This document shows positions 25,791 to 34,306 of a DNA stretch of 64,000 bases, one piece after another; within the stretch, counting starts at the first letter, position 1; each line of letters opens with the position of its first letter. The DNA is from JBHOQX01 sp042408595. Its GTDB lineage: Bacteria; Chloroflexota; Chloroflexia; Chloroflexales; Roseiflexaceae. The position numbers and the translations under genes were made by a program. The notes beneath the pieces were generated by a model, which saw only the letters and a program-made list of their open reading frames with translations, was not told where the DNA came from and did not search any database. The stretch is taken from assembly GCA_042408595.1 (NCBI GenBank), contig JBHOQX010000114.1, forward strand, positions 1 through 64,000, in the 5' to 3' direction.

Positions 25791-26066
25791 CGCAGGCTGA
25801 TGCGGGGCGCCTGCCTCCCATCGGTCACGCCAGGCGGCACGCGAGCCGCCCGCTGCGCTTGGTCAGGAACCATCGCTGTCCGGTGGGTCAGGGCCTGAGC
25901 GACCCGCGCAGCTCCTGGTAGCCACGCCCATCGCCAGGTGCAGGGGCTGGTACTGCGGTGAGCGCGTGGTCCGTGGTGTCTTGATGGTAGAGATCGGCCG
26001 CATCATCATAGGGCTGCGTGGCGCGTTCGGCGGCGATCCCATCGGCTGACTCCAGCGAGGCTGCCC

Positions 26067-27287
26067 ATGCGACGCTATAACCCCTTCGATCCGGCGGTGC
26101 TGCCGGATCCCTACCCGCACTACCGCTGGCTGCGCGAGCACGACCCGGTGCATTGGGGGGCGCCCGGCGACCCAGACCGTCGCGGAACCTGGTATCTGTT
26201 CCGCCACGCCGAGGTGCTGCCGACGCTCAAAGACCCGCGCTTCGGGCGCGAGGTGTGGCGCGTCGTGCCGCCCGACGCCCAGTCGCCTGTGCCGGAAGCC
26301 TATCGCCCGCTGGCCGAGATGAGCCAGCACTGGATGATCCTGCGCGACCCGCCGACCCACACCCGCCTGCGGGCGTTGGTCAACAAGGCCTTCACCCCCC
26401 GCATGGTCGAACAGATCGTCCCGCGGATCGCTGTCCACGCCGCAGCGCTGTTGGCGAAAAAGTTGCCCACCGGCCAGATCGACCTGGTGGCCGACTATGC
26501 GCGCCCGCTGCCGGTGCTGGTGATCGCCGAAATCCTGGGCATCCCGCCTGAAGATTACCGGCTATTCATGCCGTGGTCGATCGACCTAGCCATGACCATC
26601 GACCTGCGGCAGAGCGACGAGGTGCGGCGGCGCGGCACCCAGGCTATGGTCGAGTTGTGCGACTACCTGCGCGGCGTGATCGCCCTGCGCCGGCGCTCCC
26701 CCCGGGATGATCTGATCAGCGGGCTGTTGCAGGCCGAGGAACATGGGCGCCGGCTCAGCGAAGACGAAGTGCTGGGTATGATCACGATGCTGCTGACGGC
26801 CGGCAACGACCCGACGATGCACCTGATCAGCAACGCGGTGCTGACACTGCTGCGCCACCCAGAGCAGTTGGACAGACTGCGGAAGGAGCCCGCTCTCCTT
26901 GAGACCGCCCTCGACGAGCTGTTACGCTACGACAGCTGTGTGCAGATGACCTTCCGCTTTGCGCTTGAAGATGTCGTGCTGGCGGGGAAGCGACTCCGGG
27001 CCGGCGACCACGTAGCGCTGGTGCTCGGTTCGGCGCTGCGCGACCCGGACTACTGCGCGGAGCCGGATCGGCTGGACATCACACGGGTCAACAACCGGCT
27101 GGCGTTCGGGTTGGGCATTCACTTTTGTTTGGGAATGGCCCTGGCACGGGCCGAAGGCCAGACAGCTTTGGCGACCTTATTGCGCGAGGTGCCATCATTT
27201 GAACTCGCCGCCGAGCAGCTCGTCTGGCACGATGCGGCGGCCGTGCGCGGGGTAGTATCGCTGCCGCTCCGGTTTGAGGCGCGATAG
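26067..27287 (+). CDS. Cytochrome P450
   Basis: A 406-residue soluble bacterial P450 monooxygenase. The heme-binding loop FGLGIHFCLGMALAR carries the axial Cys (about residue 352), the K-helix ExxR is ELLR, and the I-helix oxygen-activation segment reads TAGNDPTMH, a variant of the usual AGxDT/ET. The N-terminal NPFDPAVLPDPYPHYRWLRE and RDPPTHTRLRALVNKAFTPR are standard. It needs a ferredoxin/reductase, not seen here. It lies 276 bp after the importer and 40 bp before E1 beta, so it may hydroxylate or dealkylate the imported compound. Confidence 0.93.
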   Translation: MRRYNPFDPAVLPDPYPHYRWLREHDPVHWGAPGDPDRRGTWYLFRHAEVLPTLKDPRFGREVWRVVPPDAQSPVPEAYRPLAEMSQHWMILRDPPTHTRLRALVNKAFTPRMVEQIVPRIAVHAAALLAKKLPTGQIDLVADYARPLPVLVIAEILGIPPEDYRLFMPWSIDLAMTIDLRQSDEVRRRGTQAMVELCDYLRGVIALRRRSPRDDLISGLLQAEEHGRRLSEDEVLGMITMLLTAGNDPTMHLISNAVLTLLRHPEQLDRLRKEPALLETALDELLRYDSCVQMTFRFALEDVVLAGKRLRAGDHVALVLGSALRDPDYCAEPDRLDITRVNNRLAFGLGIHFCLGMALARAEGQTALATLLREVPSFELAAEQLVWHDAAAVRGVVSLPLRFEAR

Positions 27288-27327
27288 CAGCGCTCGAGAG
27301 GAGCCGTTAGCGTGAGGAGCGCAGACT

Positions 27328-28302
27328 GTGGCTAGAAAAACCTATATCGCCGCGATCCGCGAGGCGCTCGCCGAAGAGTTGCGCCGCGACGAACGGGTGT
27401 TCCTGATCGGCGAAGATGTGCGTCTGGGGGTCTTCGCCGGCACGCGCGGTCTTCACGCCGAGTTCGGTGATAAGCGCGTGATCGACACACCGATCTCCGA
27501 GTTGGCGGTGGCGGGGGCCGGCGTCGGGGCGGCCGCTACCGGCCTGCGCCCGGTGGTCGATCTCATGTTCGGTACGTTCCTGTACCTGGCGTTCGACCAG
27601 ATCGCTAACCAAGCCGGGGCGATGCGCTACATGTTCGGTGGGCAAACCACGCTGCCACTGGTCTATATGGTGCAAAACGGCAGCGGAAGCAGCGCCGGCA
27701 CGCACCATAGCCAGTCGGTGCATCCGTTCTTTATGAATATGCCACTGATCAAGGTGGTGATGCCCTCTACGCCGTATGATGTCAAGGGGTTGTTGAAGGC
27801 GGCCATCCGCGACGATAACCCGGTGGTCTTCCTGAACCACCTGTCGCTTGGCGGCCAGCGCGGCGAGGTGCCCGACGACGAGTACCTTCTCCCGCTGGGC
27901 TCAGGCGAGATCAAACGCGCCGGGGGCGATATCACGATCTGTGCGGCCGGACTGATGGTCCATCGCGCGCTCAAGGCAGCCCAGCTGCTTGCCGGCGAGG
28001 GGATCGAGGCTGAGGTGATCGACCTGCGCACACTTAAGCCGTGGGACGAGGATTTAGTGCTTTCGAGCGTTGCCAAGACCGGCCGTTTGGTCGCCGTGGA
28101 TGAGAGCCACCCGGTCTGTGGTGCGGCAAGCGAATGGGCCGCAGTGGTAGCCGAGCGGGCGTTCTACGATCTCAAGGCGCCTCCGCAGCGTGTCAGCAGC
28201 AAGCCCGTCCCCCCGCCGTTCAGCCCGGTGCTCGAGCAGGCGGCCATTCCATCGGTGGATGAGATCGTAGCGGCGGCCCGACGGACGCTCGCCGAAAGGT
28301 AA
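27328..28302 (+). CDS. 2-oxoacid dehydrogenase E1 component, beta subunit
   Basis: A 324-residue E1 beta (PdhB/AcoB type). It shows ALAEELRRDERVFLIGEDV, FGDKRVIDTPISELAVAG, DLMFGTFLYLAFDQI, HHSQSVHPFF and the C-terminal transketolase-like domain with VIDLRTLKPWDEDLV. It completes the heterotetramer with E1 alpha at 20912. The start is GTG 27328 with GAGGAG eight bases upstream. The next gene, an aldehyde dehydrogenase, begins 4 bp after the stop. Confidence 0.93.
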   Translation: MARKTYIAAIREALAEELRRDERVFLIGEDVRLGVFAGTRGLHAEFGDKRVIDTPISELAVAGAGVGAAATGLRPVVDLMFGTFLYLAFDQIANQAGAMRYMFGGQTTLPLVYMVQNGSGSSAGTHHSQSVHPFFMNMPLIKVVMPSTPYDVKGLLKAAIRDDNPVVFLNHLSLGGQRGEVPDDEYLLPLGSGEIKRAGGDITICAAGLMVHRALKAAQLLAGEGIEAEVIDLRTLKPWDEDLVLSSVAKTGRLVAVDESHPVCGAASEWAAVVAERAFYDLKAPPQRVSSKPVPPPFSPVLEQAAIPSVDEIVAAARRTLAER

Positions 28303-28306
28303 CGGT

Positions 28307-29779
28307 ATGCACGAGGTCTTACCCCAGGTACGGGCGTTCCTGGCGCGCCAGCACGGCCTGCTGGTCAACGGCGCGTGGCTGCCTGCGGCTTCCGGCGCAA
28401 CCTTCGAAACGCTTGACCCGGCCACCGGGCTGCCGCTGAGCCGAGTCGCAGCCGCTGCAGCCGAGGATGTGGATCGGGCGGTGCGGGCGGCGCGGGCGGC
28501 CTTTCCGGCTTGGTCCATGCTCCTGCCAGCCGAGCGCGAACGACTGCTGCATCGCTTTGCCGATCTGATGGCCGAACACCGCGCCGAGCTGGCCCAGCTC
28601 GAAACCCTCGATAACGGCAAGCCCTACCGGGTGGCCTTCAATGTCGATGCGAATGTGGCGATCGGACAGATGCGCTACTACGCCGGCTGGCCCACCAAGC
28701 TCACCGGCGAGACCTACGCCGTCTCGTCGCCTGGCTTTCACGTCTACACCCGTCGCGAGCCGCTGGGCGTGTGCGCGGCGATCACCCCCTGGAACTATTC
28801 GCTGGTAATGGCCATACAAAAGATCGGCCCGGCGCTGGCCTGCGGCAACACCCTGGTGCTCAAGCCGGCCGAGCAGACGCCGCTTACCGCGCTACGCCTG
28901 GGCGAACTTGCGCTCGAAGCCGGCGTTCCGCCGGGGGTGTTGAACGTTGTCACCGGCTTTGGCGAGACCGCCGGCGCCGCCCTCAGCTGCCACCCGGATG
29001 TCAACAAGATCGCCTTCACCGGTTCTACCGAGGTTGGGCGGGCGATCGCCGGCGCCGCCGCCGGTACCCTCAAGCACGTCTCGCTCGAGCTCGGCGGCAA
29101 ATCCCCACTCATCATCTGGGACGACGCCGATCTCGAGGCCGCGGCTGAAGCTGCCGTGTGGGCGGCGTTTAGCAACAGTGGGCAGAACTGCGTCGCCGGC
29201 TCACGGCTTTACATCCACAAACGTGTCTACGAGCGGGTGCTCGAGGCGGTGGTGCGCCGCACGCAACAGCTGAAGGTCGGGCCCGGGCTAGCCGAGGAGA
29301 CCGACCTTGGGCCGCTGATTTCACAGACGCAGCTCGACCGGGCGCTCGGGTACATCGAGCGCGGATGCGCCGACGGCGCGCGCCTGCGCACGGGCGGTGG
29401 GCGGCCGGATCGGTTGCAGAGCGGCTACTATCTGGAACCGACCGTCTTCGACAACGTGGCCGACGAGATGCCGATCGGCGCGGAGGAGATTTTCGGCCCG
29501 GTGCTGGCCGTCTTTGCCTTCGAGGACGACGACGAGGTGCTGCGGCGGGCGAATGCCTTGCCCTACGGCCTTGCCGCTGGCGTATGGACCAACCAGCTCG
29601 GCCGAGCGCACCGAATGGCCGCACACCTGCGGGCCGGCGTGGTCTGGATCAACAGCTACGACTGGTTCGACCCGGCGGTGCCGTTCGGCGGCACTGGCCA
29701 GAGCGGCTACGGCCGCGAGCTGGGCCGGCAGGGCATGGAGCTGTACTCGGAATTGAAATCGGTCTGGGTGAAACTGTGA
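28307..29779 (+). CDS. NAD(P)-dependent aldehyde dehydrogenase
   Basis: A 490-residue ALDH-superfamily enzyme that oxidises an aldehyde to a carboxylate. Motifs in order: cofactor loop TPWNYSLVMAIQK, FTGSTEVGR, the general base Glu in LELGGKSP (about 265), the catalytic Cys in SGQNCVAGSR (about 300), EEIFGPVLAV and PFGGTGQSGYGRE. It resembles betaine/gamma-amino aldehyde dehydrogenases, but the substrate is not settled. The stop overlaps the next start (GTGA), so it is coupled to the amidohydrolase. Confidence 0.93.
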   Translation: MHEVLPQVRAFLARQHGLLVNGAWLPAASGATFETLDPATGLPLSRVAAAAAEDVDRAVRAARAAFPAWSMLLPAERERLLHRFADLMAEHRAELAQLETLDNGKPYRVAFNVDANVAIGQMRYYAGWPTKLTGETYAVSSPGFHVYTRREPLGVCAAITPWNYSLVMAIQKIGPALACGNTLVLKPAEQTPLTALRLGELALEAGVPPGVLNVVTGFGETAGAALSCHPDVNKIAFTGSTEVGRAIAGAAAGTLKHVSLELGGKSPLIIWDDADLEAAAEAAVWAAFSNSGQNCVAGSRLYIHKRVYERVLEAVVRRTQQLKVGPGLAEETDLGPLISQTQLDRALGYIERGCADGARLRTGGGRPDRLQSGYYLEPTVFDNVADEMPIGAEEIFGPVLAVFAFEDDDEVLRRANALPYGLAAGVWTNQLGRAHRMAAHLRAGVVWINSYDWFDPAVPFGGTGQSGYGRELGRQGMELYSELKSVWVKL

Positions 29780-31272
29780 CGCCGATCCTCATCTGGGCCG
29801 AGCTCGCCCTCCCAGACGCCGACGCTGCACCACAGAGCCGCTTTGCGGTGGTGGTTGAGGGTGATAGGATTGTAGCAGGCGGCCCCTACGACGCGCTGCG
29901 TCCACGCTACCCGAATGCTGCGGTCTTCGGTGGGGATGGGCTGCTATTGGTGCCGGCGATGGTCAACAGCCACGACCATGGCCGGGGCCTTGGCACGGCA
30001 TCCCTGGGCGTGCCCGACGACCTGCTGGAGATCTGGCTGCCTGGTCTCTCGACTCAACCGTCGATCGATCCGTACCTGGCGGCGGCGTTCGACGGCCTGC
30101 GCCTGGTGCGCTCGGGGGTCTGCGCGGTGGCTCACAGCCATAATCCGCGGGGATGGCAGACGATGGGGGCGGAGGCCGAGGCGACCCTGCGCGGCTATGC
30201 TGATGCCGGCATCCGCGTGGCGTTTCACCCGCCGATCGTGGACCAGAACCAGTTGATCTACGATGACTGCGCAGCCTTTCTGGCCCAGCTGCCGTCCGAC
30301 CTGCGCGAGCCAGCCCGTGCCTTTGCGGCGCGCCCCCCACTGGAGCGCGCCGCCTACCTGGCGCTCTGCGCCGATCTGCTTGCACACTATCACGATCCGG
30401 ACGGATGCCGGGTGCATATCCAGGTCAGCCCGGCCGGCGGACCATGGTGCAGCGATGAACTGATCAGTGCGGCAGTCGAGTTCGCCCGGCGGCACCATAC
30501 CCGTGTGCAGATGCACCTGCTCGAGACGCGCTACCAGCGCGCTTATGCCCACCGACGTTGGGGCACCTCCTTCGTGCGCCATCTGGACGCGATCGGCGCG
30601 CTTGGGCCGTGGCTTACCCTGGCACACATGGTGTGGGCCGATCCTGACGATTTCGCGCTGCTGGCGGAACGGGGGGTGGCCGTGGCGCATAATCCGAGCT
30701 CGAACCTGCGGCTACGCAGCGGCATCGCTGATCTGCCAGGACTGCTTGGCGCTGGCGTGACTCTTGGGATTGGCCTGGATGGCCACGCGCTCGATGAAGA
30801 CCAGGACTACCTGCGCGAGCTGCGCCTGGCCTGGACTCTGGCGAACCGTCCGGGCGCGGACGCGCCCACCATCAGCGCACGGCTGGTGTTTGGCCTGGGA
30901 ACAAGCGGCGGCGCTGCGGCGACGTTTGGAGCGCACGCGCCGCTTGGTCGGCTCGCCCCTGGCTCGCTGGCCGACCTTGTGTTGCTGGACTGGAACGCCG
31001 TTCGCGAGCCGTGGCTGGCGCCATGGGTCGATCCGTTCGCGGCGCTGCTGCGCCGGGCCGACGCCCGCCACGTGGCCCATGTGATGGTGGGCGGACGATG
31101 GGTGGTGCGCGAAGGGCGTTCGACAACGCTGGACGAACGTGCGATCGTGGCGGCTCTCCGGGCAGAGCTAGCAGCCCAAACCGATGCGCCGGAACGGCCG
31201 ATGGCCCAGGCAGCGCAGGCACTTGGGCCATTCATTCGGCGGTTCTATGCTGGCTGGGAGCCAACTCTATGA
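29776..31272 (+). CDS. Amidohydrolase (AtzA/TrzN/SsnA-type deaminase)
   Basis: A 498-residue metal-dependent amidohydrolase of the cytosine/triazine deaminase-like branch. Ligand motifs: NSHDHG (His66, His68; NAHTH in most relatives), VQMHLLET, LAHMVW and HNPSSNLRL, then GIGLDGHALDED supplying the catalytic Asp. The GTG start at 29776 overlaps the ALDH stop by four bases. Its own stop overlaps the ATG of the ammonia-lyase gene. It should hydrolyse a C-N bond, releasing ammonia or an amine; the substrate is unknown. Confidence 0.88.
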   Translation: MTPILIWAELALPDADAAPQSRFAVVVEGDRIVAGGPYDALRPRYPNAAVFGGDGLLLVPAMVNSHDHGRGLGTASLGVPDDLLEIWLPGLSTQPSIDPYLAAAFDGLRLVRSGVCAVAHSHNPRGWQTMGAEAEATLRGYADAGIRVAFHPPIVDQNQLIYDDCAAFLAQLPSDLREPARAFAARPPLERAAYLALCADLLAHYHDPDGCRVHIQVSPAGGPWCSDELISAAVEFARRHHTRVQMHLLETRYQRAYAHRRWGTSFVRHLDAIGALGPWLTLAHMVWADPDDFALLAERGVAVAHNPSSNLRLRSGIADLPGLLGAGVTLGIGLDGHALDEDQDYLRELRLAWTLANRPGADAPTISARLVFGLGTSGGAAATFGAHAPLGRLAPGSLADLVLLDWNAVREPWLAPWVDPFAALLRRADARHVAHVMVGGRWVVREGRSTTLDERAIVAALRAELAAQTDAPERPMAQAAQALGPFIRRFYAGWEPTL

Positions 31273-32453
31273 CCAGATACTATCTGAATCAAGCAGTGCG
31301 TCGCGTGCCCGGGATCGAGCCGGGCGCCGCGCCCCTGGCCTTCCACCAGCGCTTGCCCGACTACGCGCCGACGCCGCTGGTGGACGCGCCGCAACTGGCT
31401 CGGTTGCTGGGCGTCGGACAGGTGTGGGTGAAGGACGAGTCGCGGCGCCTGGGCATGCCGTCGTTCAAGATCCTTGGCGCATCGTATGCCACCTACCGGG
31501 CGCTTGAAGCGCGGCTTGGCGGCCTCCCTCAGTGGCATACCATCGAGGAGCTGTCTGCCCGGTGCACCTCACTACGACCGTTCACGCTGGCGGCCGCCAC
31601 CGACGGAAACCACGGACGCGCGGTGGCGCGGATGGCGCGGCTGCTGGGCTTTAGGGCACGGATCTTTGTCCCTGCCGGTACTGCCCAGGCTCGTATCGCT
31701 GCGATCGCCGGCGAAGGAGCTGAGGTGATCGTGGTGGATGGCACCTACGACGATGCCGTGGCCCGCTCGGCCGAGGAGGTCGGCCCGCGCTGCCTGGTCG
31801 TTTCCGATACCTCCTGGCCCGGTTACGAAGAGATTCCGCGCTATGTGATCGAGGGGTATGCCACAATCTTCGGCGAGGTCGACGCCGCCCTGGCGCAGCG
31901 TGGCGAGCCAGGGCCGGACCTGGTGGTGGTGCAGGTGGGGGTGGGCGCGCTGGCTGCGGCAGCTACGGGCCACTACCGGCGCGGCAGGGCTGGTGAGCGG
32001 GGTCCGGCCATCTTGGGCGTGGAGCCTGCCAGCGCCGCTTGTGTGCTGGCCTCCATGCAAGCCGGGCGGGTGGTGGAGGTCCCTGGCCCGCACGATTCGA
32101 TCATGGCTGGCCTGAACTGCGGCATGCCGTCGCTGATCGCCTGGCCGGTGATCTCGGCCGGCATCGACGCGTTTGTGGCGATCGACGACCCACGGGCCTG
32201 CCAGGCCGTGCGTGACCTGGCGGCTGTTGGTGTGACGGCCGGCGAGACCGGCGCGGCAGGGCTAGGCGGCCTCACCGAGGCATTGTTTGGCCCGGACGCG
32301 CCGGCGCTGCGGCAACACTTGCGGGTGTCGCCCGAGACGCGGGTGCTGCTGATCGCCACCGAGGGCGCCACCAACCCAGCCGCACGGGCGCGCATCCTCG
32401 CCGCCGATTGTGCCAGGGAGTGTGTTGTTCGGCAAGCATGTCGAGGTCGCTGA
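31269..32453 (+). CDS. Diaminopropionate ammonia-lyase (YgeX-like)
   Basis: A 394-residue PLP enzyme that converts 2,3-diaminopropionate to pyruvate and two ammonia. It matches the DpaL/YgeX pattern throughout: DYAPTPLVDAPQLARLLGV, KDESRRLGMPSFKILGASYA (Lys67 binds PLP), TDGNHGRAVA, DTSWPGYEEIPRYVIEGYATI, SIMAGLNCGMPS and GETGAAGLGGL. The start ATG 31269 overlaps the preceding stop (ATGA). It is followed 4 bp later by a YgeY-type hydrolase, the same ygeX-ygeY pairing seen in enterobacterial and gut purine clusters. Pyruvate formed could feed the E1 enzyme. Confidence 0.92.
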   Translation: MTRYYLNQAVRRVPGIEPGAAPLAFHQRLPDYAPTPLVDAPQLARLLGVGQVWVKDESRRLGMPSFKILGASYATYRALEARLGGLPQWHTIEELSARCTSLRPFTLAAATDGNHGRAVARMARLLGFRARIFVPAGTAQARIAAIAGEGAEVIVVDGTYDDAVARSAEEVGPRCLVVSDTSWPGYEEIPRYVIEGYATIFGEVDAALAQRGEPGPDLVVVQVGVGALAAAATGHYRRGRAGERGPAILGVEPASAACVLASMQAGRVVEVPGPHDSIMAGLNCGMPSLIAWPVISAGIDAFVAIDDPRACQAVRDLAAVGVTAGETGAAGLGGLTEALFGPDAPALRQHLRVSPETRVLLIATEGATNPAARARILAADCARECVVRQACRGR

Positions 32454-32456
32454 TCC

Positions 32457-33614
32457 ATGCGTACACCATCACAACAGCAGCAGGTGGTCGATCTGTGCCG
32501 CGAATTGGTGCGCGCCCGGAGCATGGCCGGGCGCGAGGCGGCGGCGGCGGCGGTGGCCGAACGCTGGATGCGGCAGCTCGGCTACGACGAGGTGTTCGTC
32601 GACGAGTACGGCAGCGTGGTCGGGCGTATCCATGGCGGCGCCGGCCTGCGGCTGCACTTCGATGGGCATCTCGATACTGTGCCAGCCACCTTGCCGGGGC
32701 AGTGGACCCACGAGCCGTTCGCGGCCGACCTGGCCGATGGCAAGATCTGGGGGCGCGGCGCGACCGATATGAAGGGCCCCCTGGCCGCGATGATCTGCGC
32801 GGTGGCGTTTGCCCCGCGCCACCGGCTCCGCGGCACGCTCACCGTCTCAGCTTCGGTGGCGGAAGAAGAGTTAGAAGGTCCGGCGCTGAACGCCATCCTG
32901 CGCCAGCACCCGGCCGACCTGGTGATCATCGGCGAATCGACCCGGCTCCAGGCCGGGATCGGACAGAAGGGGCGCGCCGGGATCCGCGTCACAACCCACG
33001 GCCGCCCTGCCCATAGTTCGGTGCCACAGCAGGGCGATAACGCCGTTTACCGTATGGTCGAAACGATCCAGCGGCTGCGTGAGCTGGCCCCCACGGACGA
33101 TCCGCTGCTGGGGCCCACCGTCCTCGAACTGGTGGAAATCGTCAGTTCGCCCTACCCCGGCACCAGCATCATTCCAGATCGATGTACAGTGCGTTGGGAC
33201 CGGCGGCTCATCCGGGGTGAGACGCGCGAGAGCGTGCTGGCCGAGGTGCGCGCCGCGCTGACCGGGATCGATCAAGTGGAGGTGGACTACCTCGACGTGT
33301 CGGTGCCGTGCTACACCGGGGCCACCCTGCGCGGCGACGATTTTCACCCCGCCTGGGATGTGCCGGAGGACCACCCACTGGTGGCGGCGGCCCGTGCCAG
33401 TATCGAAGCGGCAGGGTTGCCGCCGAAGACCTGCGCTATTCCCTACTGCACCAACGGCAGCGGCAGCGCCGGCGACCTGGGCATTCCTTCGATTGTGATT
33501 GGCCCCGGCGACCCGGCGCAGTTCCACGTGGTGGACGAATACATCAGCGTCGACCAACTTACCCGTGGGGTCGAAGTCTATTTGAGAATGATTCAGCATC
33601 TGGCGGGCAGCTAG
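32457..33614 (+). CDS. YgeY-type M20 family hydrolase
   Basis: A 385-residue M20 metallohydrolase with all metal motifs intact: DGHLDTV (His71), GATDMKG (Asp104), VAEEELEG (Glu136/137), IIGEST (Glu160) and GPGDPAQFHVVDE. YgeY-specific features include DDFHPAWDVPEDHPLV and YCTNGSGSAGDLGIP. It probably cleaves an amide or carbamoyl bond of a nitrogen-rich intermediate; in urate-degrading anaerobes ygeY accompanies ygeX. The ATG lies 3 bases after the ammonia-lyase stop, so both are cotranscribed. Confidence 0.9.
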   Translation: MRTPSQQQQVVDLCRELVRARSMAGREAAAAAVAERWMRQLGYDEVFVDEYGSVVGRIHGGAGLRLHFDGHLDTVPATLPGQWTHEPFAADLADGKIWGRGATDMKGPLAAMICAVAFAPRHRLRGTLTVSASVAEEELEGPALNAILRQHPADLVIIGESTRLQAGIGQKGRAGIRVTTHGRPAHSSVPQQGDNAVYRMVETIQRLRELAPTDDPLLGPTVLELVEIVSSPYPGTSIIPDRCTVRWDRRLIRGETRESVLAEVRAALTGIDQVEVDYLDVSVPCYTGATLRGDDFHPAWDVPEDHPLVAAARASIEAAGLPPKTCAIPYCTNGSGSAGDLGIPSIVIGPGDPAQFHVVDEYISVDQLTRGVEVYLRMIQHLAGS

Positions 33615-33754
33615 AAGGAATTGGCCGTGTTGACGCCAGCCCGCCAGGATAGGGGACCACGCGTCAGTGCGAAAAGCGGGGCGCCGCGCCCACCAGAGAG
33701 CCCGGCCAGGCAAAGAGACGCCGGCCCGCAGAGACAGGAAAGAGGGAGCATTCC

Positions 33755-34000
33755 ATGGCACTCGTATCTGTGCATATGCCAAAGTTCGGCATGACGATGA
33801 CCGAAGGACTGATCACCCAATGGCATGTTGAAGAGGGGGCGACGGTGCGGGAGGGGGACCTGCTGTTCTCCGTCGAAACGGAGAAGGCGACCGCCGATGT
33901 GGACGCCCCAGCTGCCGGGGTGGTCGTGAAGATCAGCGCGGCAGCCCAGAGTGAGGTGCCAGTCGGTTCTGTAGTTGCCTATATCGAAACCAACGACTAA
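33755..34000 (+). CDS. Stand-alone lipoyl-domain carrier protein
   Basis: An 81-residue protein that is a single biotinyl/lipoyl domain: MPKFGMTMTEGLITQWHVEEGATVREGDLL, the lipoylation hairpin VETEKATADVDAP (Lys44) and a closing strand VGSVVAYIETND. It matches the N-terminal lipoyl domain of acetoin/pyruvate dehydrogenase E2 proteins but lacks any peripheral-subunit-binding or acyltransferase domain; after its stop come 306 bp without a gene. A GAGGGAG precedes the ATG. It probably carries the acyl group from the E1 subunits encoded at 20912 and 27328. Confidence 0.9.
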   Translation: MALVSVHMPKFGMTMTEGLITQWHVEEGATVREGDLLFSVETEKATADVDAPAAGVVVKISAAAQSEVPVGSVVAYIETND

Positions 34001-34306
34001 TATGACAACAACAGACGCGGTGGGGAGATCTGGCGGGGCGACGCCCCTCCAGGACCCCTTCTTCAGTGCGCGTGCGCGCCTACAAAAGAGCAACCCGTGG
34101 CGGGGCTGCGGCCCGCTACACTTCCCGCACTGCGGACGATCACATACGCCCTATCAGTCGAGCGGTGTGAGCGCATATCGCTGAAGGCGAGTTTAGTCAG
34201 CTCCCAGTGGAGGATTTCCTGTGCTCTGTGCGCGCTCAGCGTTCTGAATTTAGCACCCTGAACGGTGAACTGCAGGCGCTGGCGCCTGGCCACCGGGAAC
34301 ACCGCC
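34001..34306. other. 306-bp gene-free spacer
   Basis: It contains the hairpin at 34030-34052 and, from about 34220, word-like spacer text (GCGCTCAGCGTTCTGAATTTAGCAC and similar) resembling that at 60092 and 62965. No E2 domain or frameshifted continuation of the lipoyl gene was found here. Confidence 0.6.
34030..34052 (+). terminator. Hairpin after the lipoyl gene
   Basis: The two 10-base arms pair with one mismatch around a 3-nt loop, 30 nt after the lipoyl-gene stop, followed by a weakly T-rich CCTTCTT. It probably ends the catabolic array transcript. Confidence 0.5.

Noticed and set aside
34001..34306. Possible frameshifted E2 acyltransferase after the lipoyl gene
   Set aside because: All frames were considered; none shows the peripheral-binding or HxxxD acyltransferase motifs, and the region is spacer-like.
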